Of a stretch of 45,073 nt of DNA, positions 8,816 through 17,366 are shown piece by piece. Under the pieces are notes generated by a model that did no database searches, was not told the DNA's origin, and saw nothing but the letters and a program-made list of their open reading frames with translations. A program made the translations under genes and the position numbers. Source of the stretch: Pseudogulbenkiania subflava DSM 22618 (GTDB lineage Bacteria; Pseudomonadota; Gammaproteobacteria; Burkholderiales; Chromobacteriaceae); contig NZ_FXAG01000029.1 in the NCBI RefSeq assembly GCF_900177275.1, positions 1-45,073 of the forward strand, given 5' to 3'. Each line of letters begins with the position of its first letter. Positions within the stretch are counted from its first letter, which is position 1.

Positions 8816-9595
8816 TTATTGCAGGTCTGCCAGCGTCACTTCGTAGCTCTTGCTGGCCTGGTCGTATTTGACGCTATAGCTGGAAGGATAGCTGCCTGGC
8901 TTGCTGTAGCTTGCCGGCCTCGGGATGGGCGCCGAGAAAGTGGGTTGCGACTCCAGGAACGAGAGTGTGGCCATGGGCTCGAGGAAGGTCAGCTTCTTGT
9001 CGTGGTAGCCGTAAATGAAGGTAGCCGTGAACGGCTGCCCCTGGAACTCGGGCGCGTGCGGGTTGACCGCATGGACGCCCATCCCGGGCACGGCGGTACC
9101 AGGGGGCACGATATAACCGGCAGGCAACAGTTCGGCCGACGGCTGCTGGGACGGATCGCCGGATTCGCCCTCGTTCTTGAACGCCACCTTCATCCGCTCG
9201 GAAGGTTTGACCAGGTAGAAGTGAAAGTCGAAATGCGGCACGTCGTACACCTTGGGGGGCGGATGGCCGGCTGATTCCCAGTCGATGACCACGTGGTCCA
9301 CCACCGTCCTGGGGCCTTTTCGTGGCATGCCGAGCTGATAGGTAAAATCGGAGCGTCCGCCCGCCGCGGCGGGCAGCCCTTTCAGCGCGGTTTCGGTGAA
9401 GACCAGACTGATCGAGATCGGTTTGCCGCTGGCGTCAGTGCGTACCACGGTGTGGGCCTGGCCCTGGCCGATGCGCACCGGTTTCCCTTCGTATACGGTC
9501 TCCTTGGCCTGTGCCCATCCGGAGGCCATTGCCATGATGGCGACCATCGCAAGGGTCAAGGGCGGTGACTTGCTGAGTGCATGCATTCCCATCAT
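8816..9595 (-). CDS. Secreted protein (DUF5602/TTHB210-like), putative
   Basis: The 259-residue product starts with a signal peptide ending near ASGWAQA (cleavage about residue 32). The mature part contains VPHFDFHFYLV, with histidines suited to metal binding. Further on are AVPGMGVHAVNPHAPEF and TFIYGYHDKKLTFLEPM. These histidine-bearing segments resemble the DUF5602/TTHB210 family of secreted proteins of unknown function; the assignment is from memory of the pattern and is not certain. ATG 9595 was preferred over an in-frame GTG at 9604 because the sequence GGGAG lies at a suitable distance from it. It is a single gene with its own hairpin. Confidence 0.6.
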   Translation of the reverse strand: MMGMHALSKSPPLTLAMVAIMAMASGWAQAKETVYEGKPVRIGQGQAHTVVRTDASGKPISISLVFTETALKGLPAAAGGRSDFTYQLGMPRKGPRTVVDHVVIDWESAGHPPPKVYDVPHFDFHFYLVKPSERMKVAFKNEGESGDPSQQPSAELLPAGYIVPPGTAVPGMGVHAVNPHAPEFQGQPFTATFIYGYHDKKLTFLEPMATLSFLESQPTFSAPIPRPASYSKPGSYPSSYSVKYDQASKSYEVTLADLQ

Positions 9596-9851
9596 TCTTC
9601 TCACTCCCTGAAGTGGATAAACGGATTGCCGTCCGCTCGGAGACCAACGACTGGTGTGCTTGCATCTTAGTGAAGCATGCCGCCTTTTTCAGGGGGATTC
9701 AGACCTCGACCTCCCTCCAGACACCAGCCTTCTCTCGGCCGTCCGTTTTTGATCTTTCATGCTCTGAGCACTCCACTAGCCCGTTCTGGGAGTAACGATC
9801 TGGATTGGAATGCCTGTTTCTCGGCTGATATTTGCTCAGAAATACGTTGAG

Positions 9852-10208
9852 TTAGGGCTTCAAAGGCACCGCCTGTCCCGTAAGCCGCCCCATCTTGAAG
9901 TGGAAATGCTTCATCTGCGTACGTACATTGCTTTCCAAATCGCCCGTCACTTGCCCATGGGCGATCCAGATTTCCACTGCACTAACGAGTTGCACCCTGA
10001 AATACTGGTCGCCAATTACTTCAATCATCTTGCCTCCGGGAAATTCCAGCGCCAGATAGCCATCGGCCGCGCGCTCTTTGTCGACGGGAGCAATAATGCG
10101 AGCCCCCGTTCTCGTATCGATACAGGCCTGCGGCCCGGCTGGCATGAACTGAGGGAGCATTTTCAAATGCTCGATGATCAGGTTGGAGCGGTTCATAAGA
10201 GGCCTCAT
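9852..10208 (-). CDS. Hypothetical protein
   Basis: A 118-residue protein from ATG 10208 (a GTG two codons upstream is also possible). It has no signal peptide or membrane segment. The middle, GYLALEFPGGKMIEVIGDQYF, looks like a small beta domain, and the end is basic (MKHFHFKMGRL). I do not recognise it. It stands alone between the secreted protein gene and a MITE-like repeat, with no obvious promoter or terminator, and base composition is slightly lower in GC than its neighbours. Confidence 0.5.
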   Translation of the reverse strand: MRPLMNRSNLIIEHLKMLPQFMPAGPQACIDTRTGARIIAPVDKERAADGYLALEFPGGKMIEVIGDQYFRVQLVSAVEIWIAHGQVTGDLESNVRTQMKHFHFKMGRLTGQAVPLKP

Positions 10209-10334
10209 GTTCACATCTCAAAAAAACAGTTTCGTACCGTAATGACGTCAAAATCCCACCTTCATTCGTGCCCGAAACGAGGGGCCGGGTAGACGCTTGA
10301 TGCGGAATATCGCTGTGAACCGCGTAGTGTCGTT

Positions 10335-10479
10335 AGAACCTGTGCACGATCTTGCTGCGCGTTCCTGATCGGGGCTCATGTGCTGCTCGAAATCCTCATG
10401 TACTACTTGTACATTCCGGTTTCTACGCTGCTCTTCACCCCGCTGAGGACCGCTCGCGACAGATCGTGAACAGGTTCTT
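10335..10479. repeat. MITE-like repeat, copy 1 (about 145 bp)
   Basis: The stretch starts AGAACCTGTGCACGATCT and ends with the near reverse complement (AGATCGTGAACAGGTTCT), giving terminal inverted repeats of about 20 bases. It is flanked on both sides by TTAG, a possible target duplication of the YTAR type known from IS5-group elements. A shorter copy lies at 27967-28067 in the opposite orientation. No transposase is encoded. The whole stretch 10209-10523 otherwise holds no gene that I can support. Confidence 0.7.
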
Positions 10480-10523
10480 AGACATGGCTCAGCCTTTCGA
10501 TACCCATGAAAACCTGGCGGCTT

Positions 10524-10973
10524 TCAGTACTCAGCGGCTCCCCTTGCCTCGTCCCCTCCCCGACCAAGAACAAGCTCACTTTTGATGCCGTCAACTTCGG
10601 TAAAGAAGCCATGAATAGTCATCACGCTCCTGCCGTCACTCTCGATAAACAAGGTATTGTCATCCCGTCTCAACAACCTTATTTGCGCCAGCGTGATATC
10701 CACCTTAATGATGGAGGGGGACTCCACGGTCACGGTGGCGCAAAACAGCGTCGACTCTTTTTGAGTTTGCTTGTCCACGATCACGATCATGTACTCCCCC
10801 TTCGCCACCTTGAAATCATGAGCACATCGCCTTGTTTGCGTAGCCTGGAACAGGACTGAAGACCGAGTCCGGGATGAGTCGATGCGTAAGCCACCAACCC
10901 GGCCTCGGCTCATCGCGTGCGACTCTATCGCTGGGCAATTCGGACATTTGCACCAAGAGATTCGCTCAGTCAT
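10524..10973 (-). CDS. ORF with BapA-prefix-like domain, last of fimbrial operon
   Basis: The reading frame gives 149 residues from ATG 10973, which has GGGAG 9 bases upstream and begins 32 bases after the adhesin stop, so it may be the fifth gene of the fimbrial operon. Residues from about 54 on (FKVAKGEYMIVIVD, then RRDDNTLFIESDGRS, then FFTEVDGIKSELVLGRGG) resemble the N-terminal prefix domain of BapA-type biofilm adhesins. The first 50 residues (rich in Cys and Arg) look unlike any secreted protein, and there is no signal peptide. It could be a remnant of a larger adhesin gene with a degraded 5' end. Confidence 0.45.
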   Translation of the reverse strand: MTERISWCKCPNCPAIESHAMSRGRVGGLRIDSSRTRSSVLFQATQTRRCAHDFKVAKGEYMIVIVDKQTQKESTLFCATVTVESPSIIKVDITLAQIRLLRRDDNTLFIESDGRSVMTIHGFFTEVDGIKSELVLGRGGDEARGAAEY

Positions 10974-11005
10974 GGGCGCTTCTCCCGGCCAAATGCTGCA
11001 TCAGC

Positions 11006-12112
11006 CTAGAGATAGGTCATGGTGAAGGTCATCACGCTATTGGTCTTGCCAGGCTCCACTGCTGTTCCCGTCTGGTAGTAGCGAGCCCTGAAGGGGATGG
11101 TATAGCTGCCCCCGGTGCCGCCGTTGTAGCCACTGAAGTTCTGGGCGCTGCCCAGCGGAAAGGGGGTTCCGGAGCCGTTCAGCAACTGCAATCCCACCCC
11201 GGTCGCGGTAGACGAACCATCCAGTGCCACCACCGAATTCGTCGCATTGAGGGCCGGCGTGACGGCATCAACCTGGTACTTGATGGTGTTCATGCCCGCC
11301 GGGCAATTGTTCAATGCAAGATTGAAGTTGACCGAGGATGTGAAGGAATTGGGGCCGCGGAATTCGGAGGCTCGATGCGTACCCATATTGACCGTGACAT
11401 TGGGGGTGCGGCACGCCAGCACGGTGAATACCGGATTGCCCGTAACCATTACGGGAATGATATTGCTGACGTTGGCGATCGGACGTTCGGACATGCCAAT
11501 CTGAGCGATAGCCCCTGACAGGGATACCGTACCCGGCGTGATAGGCCCGGTTTTCACGAAAGCGAACGCCATGCCGGCGCCGAAAGTGTAGTTATAAAAA
11601 CCGAAGGTCTGGCTGAAGGCCCCATCGCTTTCCCAATTGGCGCTCTCGAGCCCCCATTGCCCATACCAGACGCCATTTGGGATAGAGGACCCGGCCTGCA
11701 TAATCAAGCCGACACCAGCGAGGTTGGTATTGAACACTTGGTAGATTTTTCCAGCCTCCGAGTACGTCATGCCTGCAGAGGCACGTCGCGACTGGTACAC
11801 CGGGCCGACGTAGACGCTCGTCGTTTCGCTGCAGGTCCAAACATTCGGGGTGTTGGTCTGAAAGCGGGTGAATGGCGTGATTCTTGTGCCTACCGGCGTA
11901 TCGCGCGGAATCGCATAGGTTCCGGTCGGCAGGCTAAAGTTGAACGCCCCAAGGCTTGGGGGGAGGCAAAACAAAGAGGCAAAAGCCTGGCTGCTCAGTG
12001 TGACGAGCCACAGCATAACGGCAGCCTTTAGCCACATGAGAAATTGCCGATGGTTCCGACTGGAATTGCCCTGCTGCCAAACTGGCAAGGCAGCCGTCAT
12101 TGCGTACGTCAT
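11006..12112 (-). CDS. Fimbrial tip adhesin/minor subunit
   Basis: A 368-residue protein whose ATG overlaps the usher stop (ATGA). The signal peptide core MWLKAAVMLWLVTLSSQAFA begins at Met26, so either the signal has a long N-region or translation starts at 12037. The N-terminal half (to about residue 200) would be the receptor-binding domain. The C-terminal half begins near VLACRTPNVTVNMG and ends NSVMTFTMTYL, a pilin domain with the beta-strand tail typical of chaperone-usher subunits. The two-domain form and last place among the usher-pathway genes mark it as the tip adhesin. Confidence 0.8.
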   Translation of the reverse strand: MTYAMTAALPVWQQGNSSRNHRQFLMWLKAAVMLWLVTLSSQAFASLFCLPPSLGAFNFSLPTGTYAIPRDTPVGTRITPFTRFQTNTPNVWTCSETTSVYVGPVYQSRRASAGMTYSEAGKIYQVFNTNLAGVGLIMQAGSSIPNGVWYGQWGLESANWESDGAFSQTFGFYNYTFGAGMAFAFVKTGPITPGTVSLSGAIAQIGMSERPIANVSNIIPVMVTGNPVFTVLACRTPNVTVNMGTHRASEFRGPNSFTSSVNFNLALNNCPAGMNTIKYQVDAVTPALNATNSVVALDGSSTATGVGLQLLNGSGTPFPLGSAQNFSGYNGGTGGSYTIPFRARYYQTGTAVEPGKTNSVMTFTMTYL

Positions 12113-14676
12113 TTACAGACCAATCCTGTAGCTGAATAAGGGGGCACACTGCTGGCGGCCATGTCGGGCAGGCTGTATGCCGCCCTGCACTGTTCCGAGG
12201 TGGCACTACCCCATTTGACGATCAGGTCGCCAGCGTTTGCATGCAATCTGCGCGCGATGATGCGGCTGGCCTGGGCCACGGTGCCGATGCTTTGCCCCTG
12301 CACATCGAAGACCTCAGCGCCGAAAGGCAACGGCTTGCCGTCTGCCGTACGGGCCTGGAGGATGGCCGTGCGCCCTGTGTTTTCGGTTTCGAAGCGCATC
12401 TTCACAACGGCGCCTGCAGTAGGCGCTACGTGCTGTTCGGTGGATTTGAGTTCCACATTCATCGGCAAGCCCTTCGGGTCGATCTCGATGGCATTGCTGG
12501 CGAACGGGGTCAGGCTGGGGACCACCGCATGGCCCCAAGGATCGATACGCAGGCCGCTGGCATTGGCGACACGTGCTCCGACGGCGTCTTTTGCCTCGAC
12601 GATGGCCAGGGTGTCGCCCATGTTCGGTGTCAAGACCACACCGCCCGAATAGGCGACGATCCCGCCCGAGATACCGCCCCCCACCTGCCGATAGACGCTG
12701 CTCCGGCTCGCATTGGCGGTGAAAGTGGCCGCGGGCGACGCATAGGACGCATTGCCCCCCACACTGGTGATGTCGCGTGTGTCGCCGCCACCGTTATGAC
12801 TTGCGCTCAGGCCATAGGTGAAAGCGTTGTCGACGCCCAGCGCTCCGGTCACGGCTTGCTGGACGCTTTGGGCGCCTCCGCTGTCCCGCTGCAGGCTGGT
12901 CATGGAATACGGCGCATGCCGGCCATCGCCCAATGGAATCCCGATGTTGAGCATGATGCGGTTGTCCCAGCGGCTGGTGCTCAGGTCGTACTGACGCGAA
13001 GCCGAAATGCCATACGTGATCCGTCGGTAGCTGTTGTTGTAGCCGACCTGAAACTGGGTATCAGAACCCGGCCGATTCCAGTAGTTCTGCGTGGAGCCCG
13101 ACAGGTAGAAGGAACCGTATCCGGCTGGCAGGGCCTGGTTCACCGTCAACTGCAAGCGGTTGCGCTGGATGCCGGTCAGGTCCAGCCCGCGCGCTTCTTT
13201 CTCCGCGTCGCGCAGCATCACGGCGTCCGCCAGGTTCAGGTAGCCGCGGCTGGAATAGCGATAGGCGGCCAGGGTGACGTTGGTGCCGATGGACTCGAGC
13301 AGCTTGCTGTAGGCAAGCCGTAAGCTGTATCCATTGCGATCCGGCTGTTTCTGCAACCGCGTCCAGGACTGGGTAACATCCATACCGACCGCGCCAAGTG
13401 GCGTATTGAGAGCCGTGCCCAGCGCGGCGGCGGAGTAATCCTGTGCCGCCAGCAAGCCGCCGTAACCCGTCAGCGTGTTGGTGAAGCCGCGCTGCACCGT
13501 GGCCTGCAGCATAGCCGGCGCGCTGCCGATAATGGCGTTTCGATACTGCCCGGCCGTGATCTGGTAGCGCGTGAGGCCGGGACGCAGCGAATTGACTGCG
13601 GCGGCATAGGGCACCTTCGAGATGCGCACGCTGCCATCGGCCTCCGTCACGACCACTTCCAGGTCCCCGCCGTAGCCGGTGGGATACAGGTCGTCGATGA
13701 CGAAGGCGCCGGCCGCCACCGTGGTTTCGTAGATGATGTTGCCGTTCTGGCGGACCTGCACGCGGGCGTTGGTGTTGGCGATACCATGAATAGTGGGGGC
13801 ATAGCCACGCTGCGACTCCGGATACATCCGGTCGTCGCTGGCTAGTTGTGCCCCCCGAAAGCCGACACTGTCGAAAACGGTGCCGTCGGTGAACGCATCG
13901 CCGAGGGTAAGCTGGCTGCGGATGGCAGGGATACCACGCTGCAAGTTCGTCTGCACGCCCTGATAATGGGTGCCGTTCCGGTCGTCATGGTTCAGGTTGC
14001 CGAGATGCCGGAAGCGCCAGGCGCCCGCATTGAAGCCGGCGTTGAGACCAAGATAAGCCAGCGATGTGGACTGTCCCTCGCTGGAGGTTCGGTAAGCATT
14101 GGCATTGTATTGAAGCCGAGCGGCCGTGACCCCGTCGTCCCAGTACTGCGGGTCGACATAGCCCCGGGCGGTGCGCTTGAGAGCGACCTGAGGCAGGCTG
14201 ATGTCGAGCCGTTGTTCCCCATTGTCGAATTCGGCTGCCGCCGCACTCACCCACTCCGGCAGCGGTGCACAAGCCCCCTCGGCCAGACGGCTGGAGGCCT
14301 CGGGCTGGAGCTTGCTCAAATCCACACCGATACGTTCGAGCAGGGCACGGTCGAAGCAGGGCTGCACGTCGCGGGGGTGACTGCCAATTTGCCGCAAAGA
14401 CACTTCGGCACGTCCGAGCCAGTTCTGATTGACGTAGAGATCAGCACGATAGGTTCCCGGCAACGCGGCGTTACCTTTGTTGAAGCGGCTTACATCGACA
14501 CGGCCGCCATCGGTTTGGCGCAGAAACTGGTCGTTGAACTCGACTTCCACCACCTTGAAGGAAGCCGGCAGGCCAGCGCTGGCGGCTGTCGCACTGATAC
14601 CAGCAAACAGGCAGACGAGCGCGGCACTGATCGGGCTTAAGCGGAAGGTAGGCAAGTGTGATGACTTTAATTGCAT
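12109..14676 (-). CDS. Outer membrane fimbrial usher (FimD/PapC family)
   Basis: An 855-residue usher that forms the outer-membrane pore through which chaperone-bound pilins are assembled. After the signal peptide (to about residue 34, ATAASAGLP), the N-terminal chaperone-binding domain starts with VEVEFNDQFLRQ. The barrel follows, with the plug region near VRISKVPYAAAVNSLRPG, and the C-terminal domains end in YSATGLVCK. Two cysteines near the C-terminus (EQCRAAY, LVCK) form the usual disulphide. The length is normal. It lies 73 bases downstream of the chaperone gene and is overlapped by the adhesin gene. Confidence 0.95.
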   Translation of the reverse strand: MQLKSSHLPTFRLSPISAALVCLFAGISATAASAGLPASFKVVEVEFNDQFLRQTDGGRVDVSRFNKGNAALPGTYRADLYVNQNWLGRAEVSLRQIGSHPRDVQPCFDRALLERIGVDLSKLQPEASSRLAEGACAPLPEWVSAAAAEFDNGEQRLDISLPQVALKRTARGYVDPQYWDDGVTAARLQYNANAYRTSSEGQSTSLAYLGLNAGFNAGAWRFRHLGNLNHDDRNGTHYQGVQTNLQRGIPAIRSQLTLGDAFTDGTVFDSVGFRGAQLASDDRMYPESQRGYAPTIHGIANTNARVQVRQNGNIIYETTVAAGAFVIDDLYPTGYGGDLEVVVTEADGSVRISKVPYAAAVNSLRPGLTRYQITAGQYRNAIIGSAPAMLQATVQRGFTNTLTGYGGLLAAQDYSAAALGTALNTPLGAVGMDVTQSWTRLQKQPDRNGYSLRLAYSKLLESIGTNVTLAAYRYSSRGYLNLADAVMLRDAEKEARGLDLTGIQRNRLQLTVNQALPAGYGSFYLSGSTQNYWNRPGSDTQFQVGYNNSYRRITYGISASRQYDLSTSRWDNRIMLNIGIPLGDGRHAPYSMTSLQRDSGGAQSVQQAVTGALGVDNAFTYGLSASHNGGGDTRDITSVGGNASYASPAATFTANASRSSVYRQVGGGISGGIVAYSGGVVLTPNMGDTLAIVEAKDAVGARVANASGLRIDPWGHAVVPSLTPFASNAIEIDPKGLPMNVELKSTEQHVAPTAGAVVKMRFETENTGRTAILQARTADGKPLPFGAEVFDVQGQSIGTVAQASRIIARRLHANAGDLIVKWGSATSEQCRAAYSLPDMAASSVPPYSATGLVCK

Positions 14677-14749
14677 CGTCCTGACTCAAATCGAGCGTCG
14701 GGCATGAGGACCTGGATGAGGGCGTGATTCGGGTTGGTCCGCCACTCGT

Positions 14750-15508
14750 TCACTGAGCGGACGGAGTTCCCAGATCGACCTCGCCCTCCGTCGAGCCACC
14801 GTAATCGTTGATGGCCTGGTAATGCACCCGATGTAGAGCGTTTGTGCTGACCTCACCCGCGAGGGGAAAGAGCTTCGTCTCGCCTGGGCCGATCATCCCG
14901 CCTTCATCAAAGCGGGCTGTCTTGCCATCCCCTGTTACATGCAGCGAGGCGAAGGAGACGTGATAGACGCTGGGGTTGCGCGCTTCGAGAGCAGGCCGGT
15001 TGCCGGCCTTGATCAGGTGCCAGGTCATCTGCGCAGGAGCCTCGTCTGCGTTGCCCTTGAGGCCCACTGGCCGAAAGAACAGCTTGATGCGCGAGCGAAA
15101 CGCGAATTGCAGCCGGTTGACTTCAGCCTCGTCGCCAGCTGGCTTGGGCGGTATTTCCACGACATTGAGCCAGAACACCGACTCCCGCTCCCGAGGCAGC
15201 GGCTCGCCCGTATAAAGGATGCGCAGCGTCTGCCCCTTGCCCGGGTCGATGCGGGCCACCGGCGGGGTTACGGTAAACGGCACGGCCATGTCGGCAGGTG
15301 CGGCCTTCGGATTGCCATCGTCGATCCAAGCCTGCACCAGTGCCGGTGCCTTGCCCTCATTGCTGAGTTTGACAACGGCTTCTGATTCCTTTGCGTCATA
15401 GATGATCCGCGTTCCGGCAATGACGACCGACGCCAAGGCAGGATGCGCAAAGAGAAAGGTCAACACGCCGACGCTTGTGGCCAGTAATTTCTTGAGCGAT
15501 GGATTCAT
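14750..15508 (-). CDS. Periplasmic fimbrial chaperone
   Basis: A 252-residue PapD/FimC-type chaperone that folds pilin subunits by donor-strand complementation and hands them to the usher. A signal peptide ends at ALA (about residue 26). The first Ig-like domain has VIAGTRIIYDAKESEAVVKLSNEG, with the conserved Arg, and later ESVFWLNVVEIPPK, the chaperone signature. The second domain carries the subunit-contact segment LEARNPSVYHVSFA. It is the second gene of the operon, separated from the pilin gene by a hairpin. Confidence 0.95.
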   Translation of the reverse strand: MNPSLKKLLATSVGVLTFLFAHPALASVVIAGTRIIYDAKESEAVVKLSNEGKAPALVQAWIDDGNPKAAPADMAVPFTVTPPVARIDPGKGQTLRILYTGEPLPRERESVFWLNVVEIPPKPAGDEAEVNRLQFAFRSRIKLFFRPVGLKGNADEAPAQMTWHLIKAGNRPALEARNPSVYHVSFASLHVTGDGKTARFDEGGMIGPGETKLFPLAGEVSTNALHRVHYQAINDYGGSTEGEVDLGTPSAQ

Positions 15509-15544
15509 GACTGCGCAAACGGAAGCTGGAGGAACACCCGAAAT

Positions 15545-15566
15545 GGAGCGGCCGCATGGCCGCTCC
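15545..15566 (-). promoter_or_regulatory. Intercistronic hairpin between pilin and chaperone genes
   Basis: A perfect 9-bp stem (GGAGCGGCC / GGCCGCTCC) with loop GCAT lies in the 86-base gap between the pilin stop and the chaperone start. There is no T tract. Such hairpins often stabilise the upstream pilin message, or attenuate read-through, so that the major subunit is made in excess. Confidence 0.6.
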
Positions 15567-15594
15567 GCACTTCAGCAGACCAAGGCCTGTGGAC

Positions 15595-16134
15595 TTACTG
15601 GTAGGCGATGGTGTAGAGCACGCTGGAGTTGGCTGCACCGGCGGAGGCGGTTCCCGTGGCGACGTACTGCACGTAATACGGCAGGGTGGCCGAGCCGCTG
15701 GTGATGGCGACCGACTTCGAGTTCTGCGAGGCGTCGGCAAAGCCAGCCTTGATCTCTGTGAAGTCCGAGTTCAGCAGACCGAGCTGAACATTGGTGGCGC
15801 CGCCGGCATTCAGGATCAGCCTGCCGGTGGTGGCGTCGGTAGTCGGGCCTGCCTCGAAGAAAGCGTGCACATTGCCCGTGTTCGGCGTGCAGTTTGTCAG
15901 CGCGATATTGAACGGCGTGCGGCCGGCCGTCTGCCCTGCGCTAGCCAAAGTAGAGGACGAGACGGTCGGCAGGGTAATGGTGAAATCCTTCGAGCCGCTG
16001 CCATTACCGTTGATGGTGCAGGTCTGCGCAGTGATATTACCGTTGAAGGTAATGGTGCCGTCGGCTGCCATGGCATTTTGAGAGATCGCGATGACGCCAG
16101 CGGCGATCATGGCGGACAACAGTGTCTTTTTCAT
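15595..16134 (-). CDS. Major fimbrial subunit (type 1 pilin family)
   Basis: A 179-residue pilin with signal peptide MKKTLLSAMIAAGVIAISQNAMA. The mature part starts ADGTITFNGNITAQTCTING, the usual pilin start with donor strand and first cysteine. The second cysteine is in ALTNCTPNTG. The C-terminal beta strand SSVLYTIAYQ has the penultimate Tyr needed for chaperone binding. A strong ribosome-binding site (AAGGAG) lies 9 bases before the ATG, suiting high expression. It is the first gene of the fimbrial operon. Confidence 0.95.
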   Translation of the reverse strand: MKKTLLSAMIAAGVIAISQNAMAADGTITFNGNITAQTCTINGNGSGSKDFTITLPTVSSSTLASAGQTAGRTPFNIALTNCTPNTGNVHAFFEAGPTTDATTGRLILNAGGATNVQLGLLNSDFTEIKAGFADASQNSKSVAITSGSATLPYYVQYVATGTASAGAANSSVLYTIAYQ

Positions 16135-16466
16135 GTGTAAAGCTCCTTAGGTTAAAAAATGTCGTCTGACGACGCCTCGCGTAATTTCGTCCGTGTGCTT
16201 TCTGAGGAACACCCGGAGATACCCCACTAGCTGACCAATTAATGACTATGTCATTTTTTTGACCAAAAAAAGAATAGGTTGCCAACGGCTCGGTTTCAAA
16301 AAGCCCGGCAAGCGAATACACCGCTTCGACACTGCCGTTCACGCTCAAAACATGGTGCGACAATCCGTGCCCGGCAGAGGAATGCGCTGTGCTTCGAACG
16401 CAAAGTTCGCGCGCTTCCCCGGATCGAGAAAAGACGTATCGCCCCGCTCCTGCCAAGCGCTTCCCC
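16135..16466. promoter_or_regulatory. Fimbrial operon leader with possible operator
   Basis: This 332-base gap holds the promoter of the fimbrial operon. An 11-base palindrome TGAC-TAT-GTCA lies at 16243-16253, next to a T7-GACC-A7 inverted repeat (16254-16271). On the minus strand, TTGGTC and ATTAAT are spaced by 17 bases and span this palindrome, a weak sigma70 candidate. The XRE gene to the right may act here. I see no other gene. Confidence 0.35.
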
Positions 16467-16679
16467 CTAGTCGTTCTGATAACGCTCAGGGTAAAGAACC
16501 TGCTCCTCCGTGATCAGCTTCCGCCCGATGACCTCCACCAGTTTTTCAGCCAGCTGCGCCGACGCGCGTTCACTGCCGCTTTCCACCATGGAAATGTGCG
16601 CCTGCGATACCCCGACCACCTGGGCAAGTGCCTTCTGTGTGAGGTTCTTCTGCTTTCTCGCTATCCGAAGCGGCGTCAT
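16467..16679 (-). CDS. Small XRE-family helix-turn-helix regulator
   Basis: A 70-residue protein consisting almost wholly of a Cro/C1-type helix-turn-helix: LRIARKQKNLTQKALAQVVGV, then SQAHISMVESG as recognition helix. The tail (EEQVLYPERY) is short. The gene is transcribed away from a second XRE gene across an AT-rich 110-base gap and towards the fimbrial operon, 332 bases before the pilin start. It may control either its divergent partner or the fimbriae. Confidence 0.8.
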   Translation of the reverse strand: MTPLRIARKQKNLTQKALAQVVGVSQAHISMVESGSERASAQLAEKLVEVIGRKLITEEQVLYPERYQND

Positions 16680-16759
16680 GACGATGACCTATGCGTTTCA
16701 GATATGACAAATATAATTTCAGGCTATTCACTTGTCAATAACTTATTCTTATTTTCAAA

Positions 16760-16778
16760 ATATAGGTTTTACCTATAT
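16760..16778. promoter_or_regulatory. Palindromic operator candidate
   Basis: The 19-base sequence is a perfect inverted repeat, ATATAGGT-TTT-ACCTATAT. It ends 11 bases before the ATG of the plus-strand XRE gene, in the AT-rich gap between two divergent regulators. Its size and place fit an autoregulatory site of an XRE dimer. No clear ribosome-binding site lies between it and the start. Confidence 0.6.
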
Positions 16779-16789
16779 CGTGTGGCCGC

Positions 16790-17143
16790 ATGAAAATCGG
16801 CCACAGAATCAGGGAATCGCGGGATGGCAAGCGCCTCAGCCAGGGGGAACTGGCTCGGCGTGTGGGCGTCTCACAGCCGGCGATCTCCGACTGGGAAAAC
16901 GGCAAGACCGAGCCCTCGGTCGATAATATGCGGACACTGGCGGTGGAACTGGGGGTCTGGTTCGAGTGGCTCGCCACCGGGCGCGGCCTGAGGGAATACC
17001 AAGGCCTGGCGCAAGAACAGCCGATGGAATACCGGGTCCAACCCGCCCTCCCCGAAGACGAACAAACCTTGCAGGCGATTTACCGCAAGCTCTCGCCGGC
17101 ACGGAAGGAAGCCTTGCTCGACTTTCTCAAGCGCTGGGGCTGA
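16790..17143 (+). CDS. XRE-family repressor-like regulator
   Basis: A 117-residue protein with an N-terminal Cro/C1 helix-turn-helix (residues 5-60; LSQGELARRVGVSQPAISDW). It includes the GVWFEWLATGRG segment common in phage-type repressors. The C-terminal part (TLQAIYRKLSPARKEALLDF) is a short helical dimerisation tail, with no peptidase domain, so it is not a LexA-like cleavable repressor. It diverges from the smaller XRE gene and has a perfect palindrome just before the start. Confidence 0.8.
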   Translation: MKIGHRIRESRDGKRLSQGELARRVGVSQPAISDWENGKTEPSVDNMRTLAVELGVWFEWLATGRGLREYQGLAQEQPMEYRVQPALPEDEQTLQAIYRKLSPARKEALLDFLKRWG

Positions 17144-17366
17144 TTCGCTCTCGGGGTAAAGCGGAACACTCTCAAAAACGTTTCGCCATTTTCTGTGTAG
17201 GCCACACGCCTCATGCCATCCGGTGGCTGCATTCGTGACACCGGCTGGCAGGCTCACCGTTCAAGACGACAGCGGCACTGTCTCCCTGAGCTAAGCTGAA
17301 GTACCCGCGACCAACGCCACCAGCCTGCCCTGACTCGTCAGACCACATGAACATCTGCTCCGCGCC

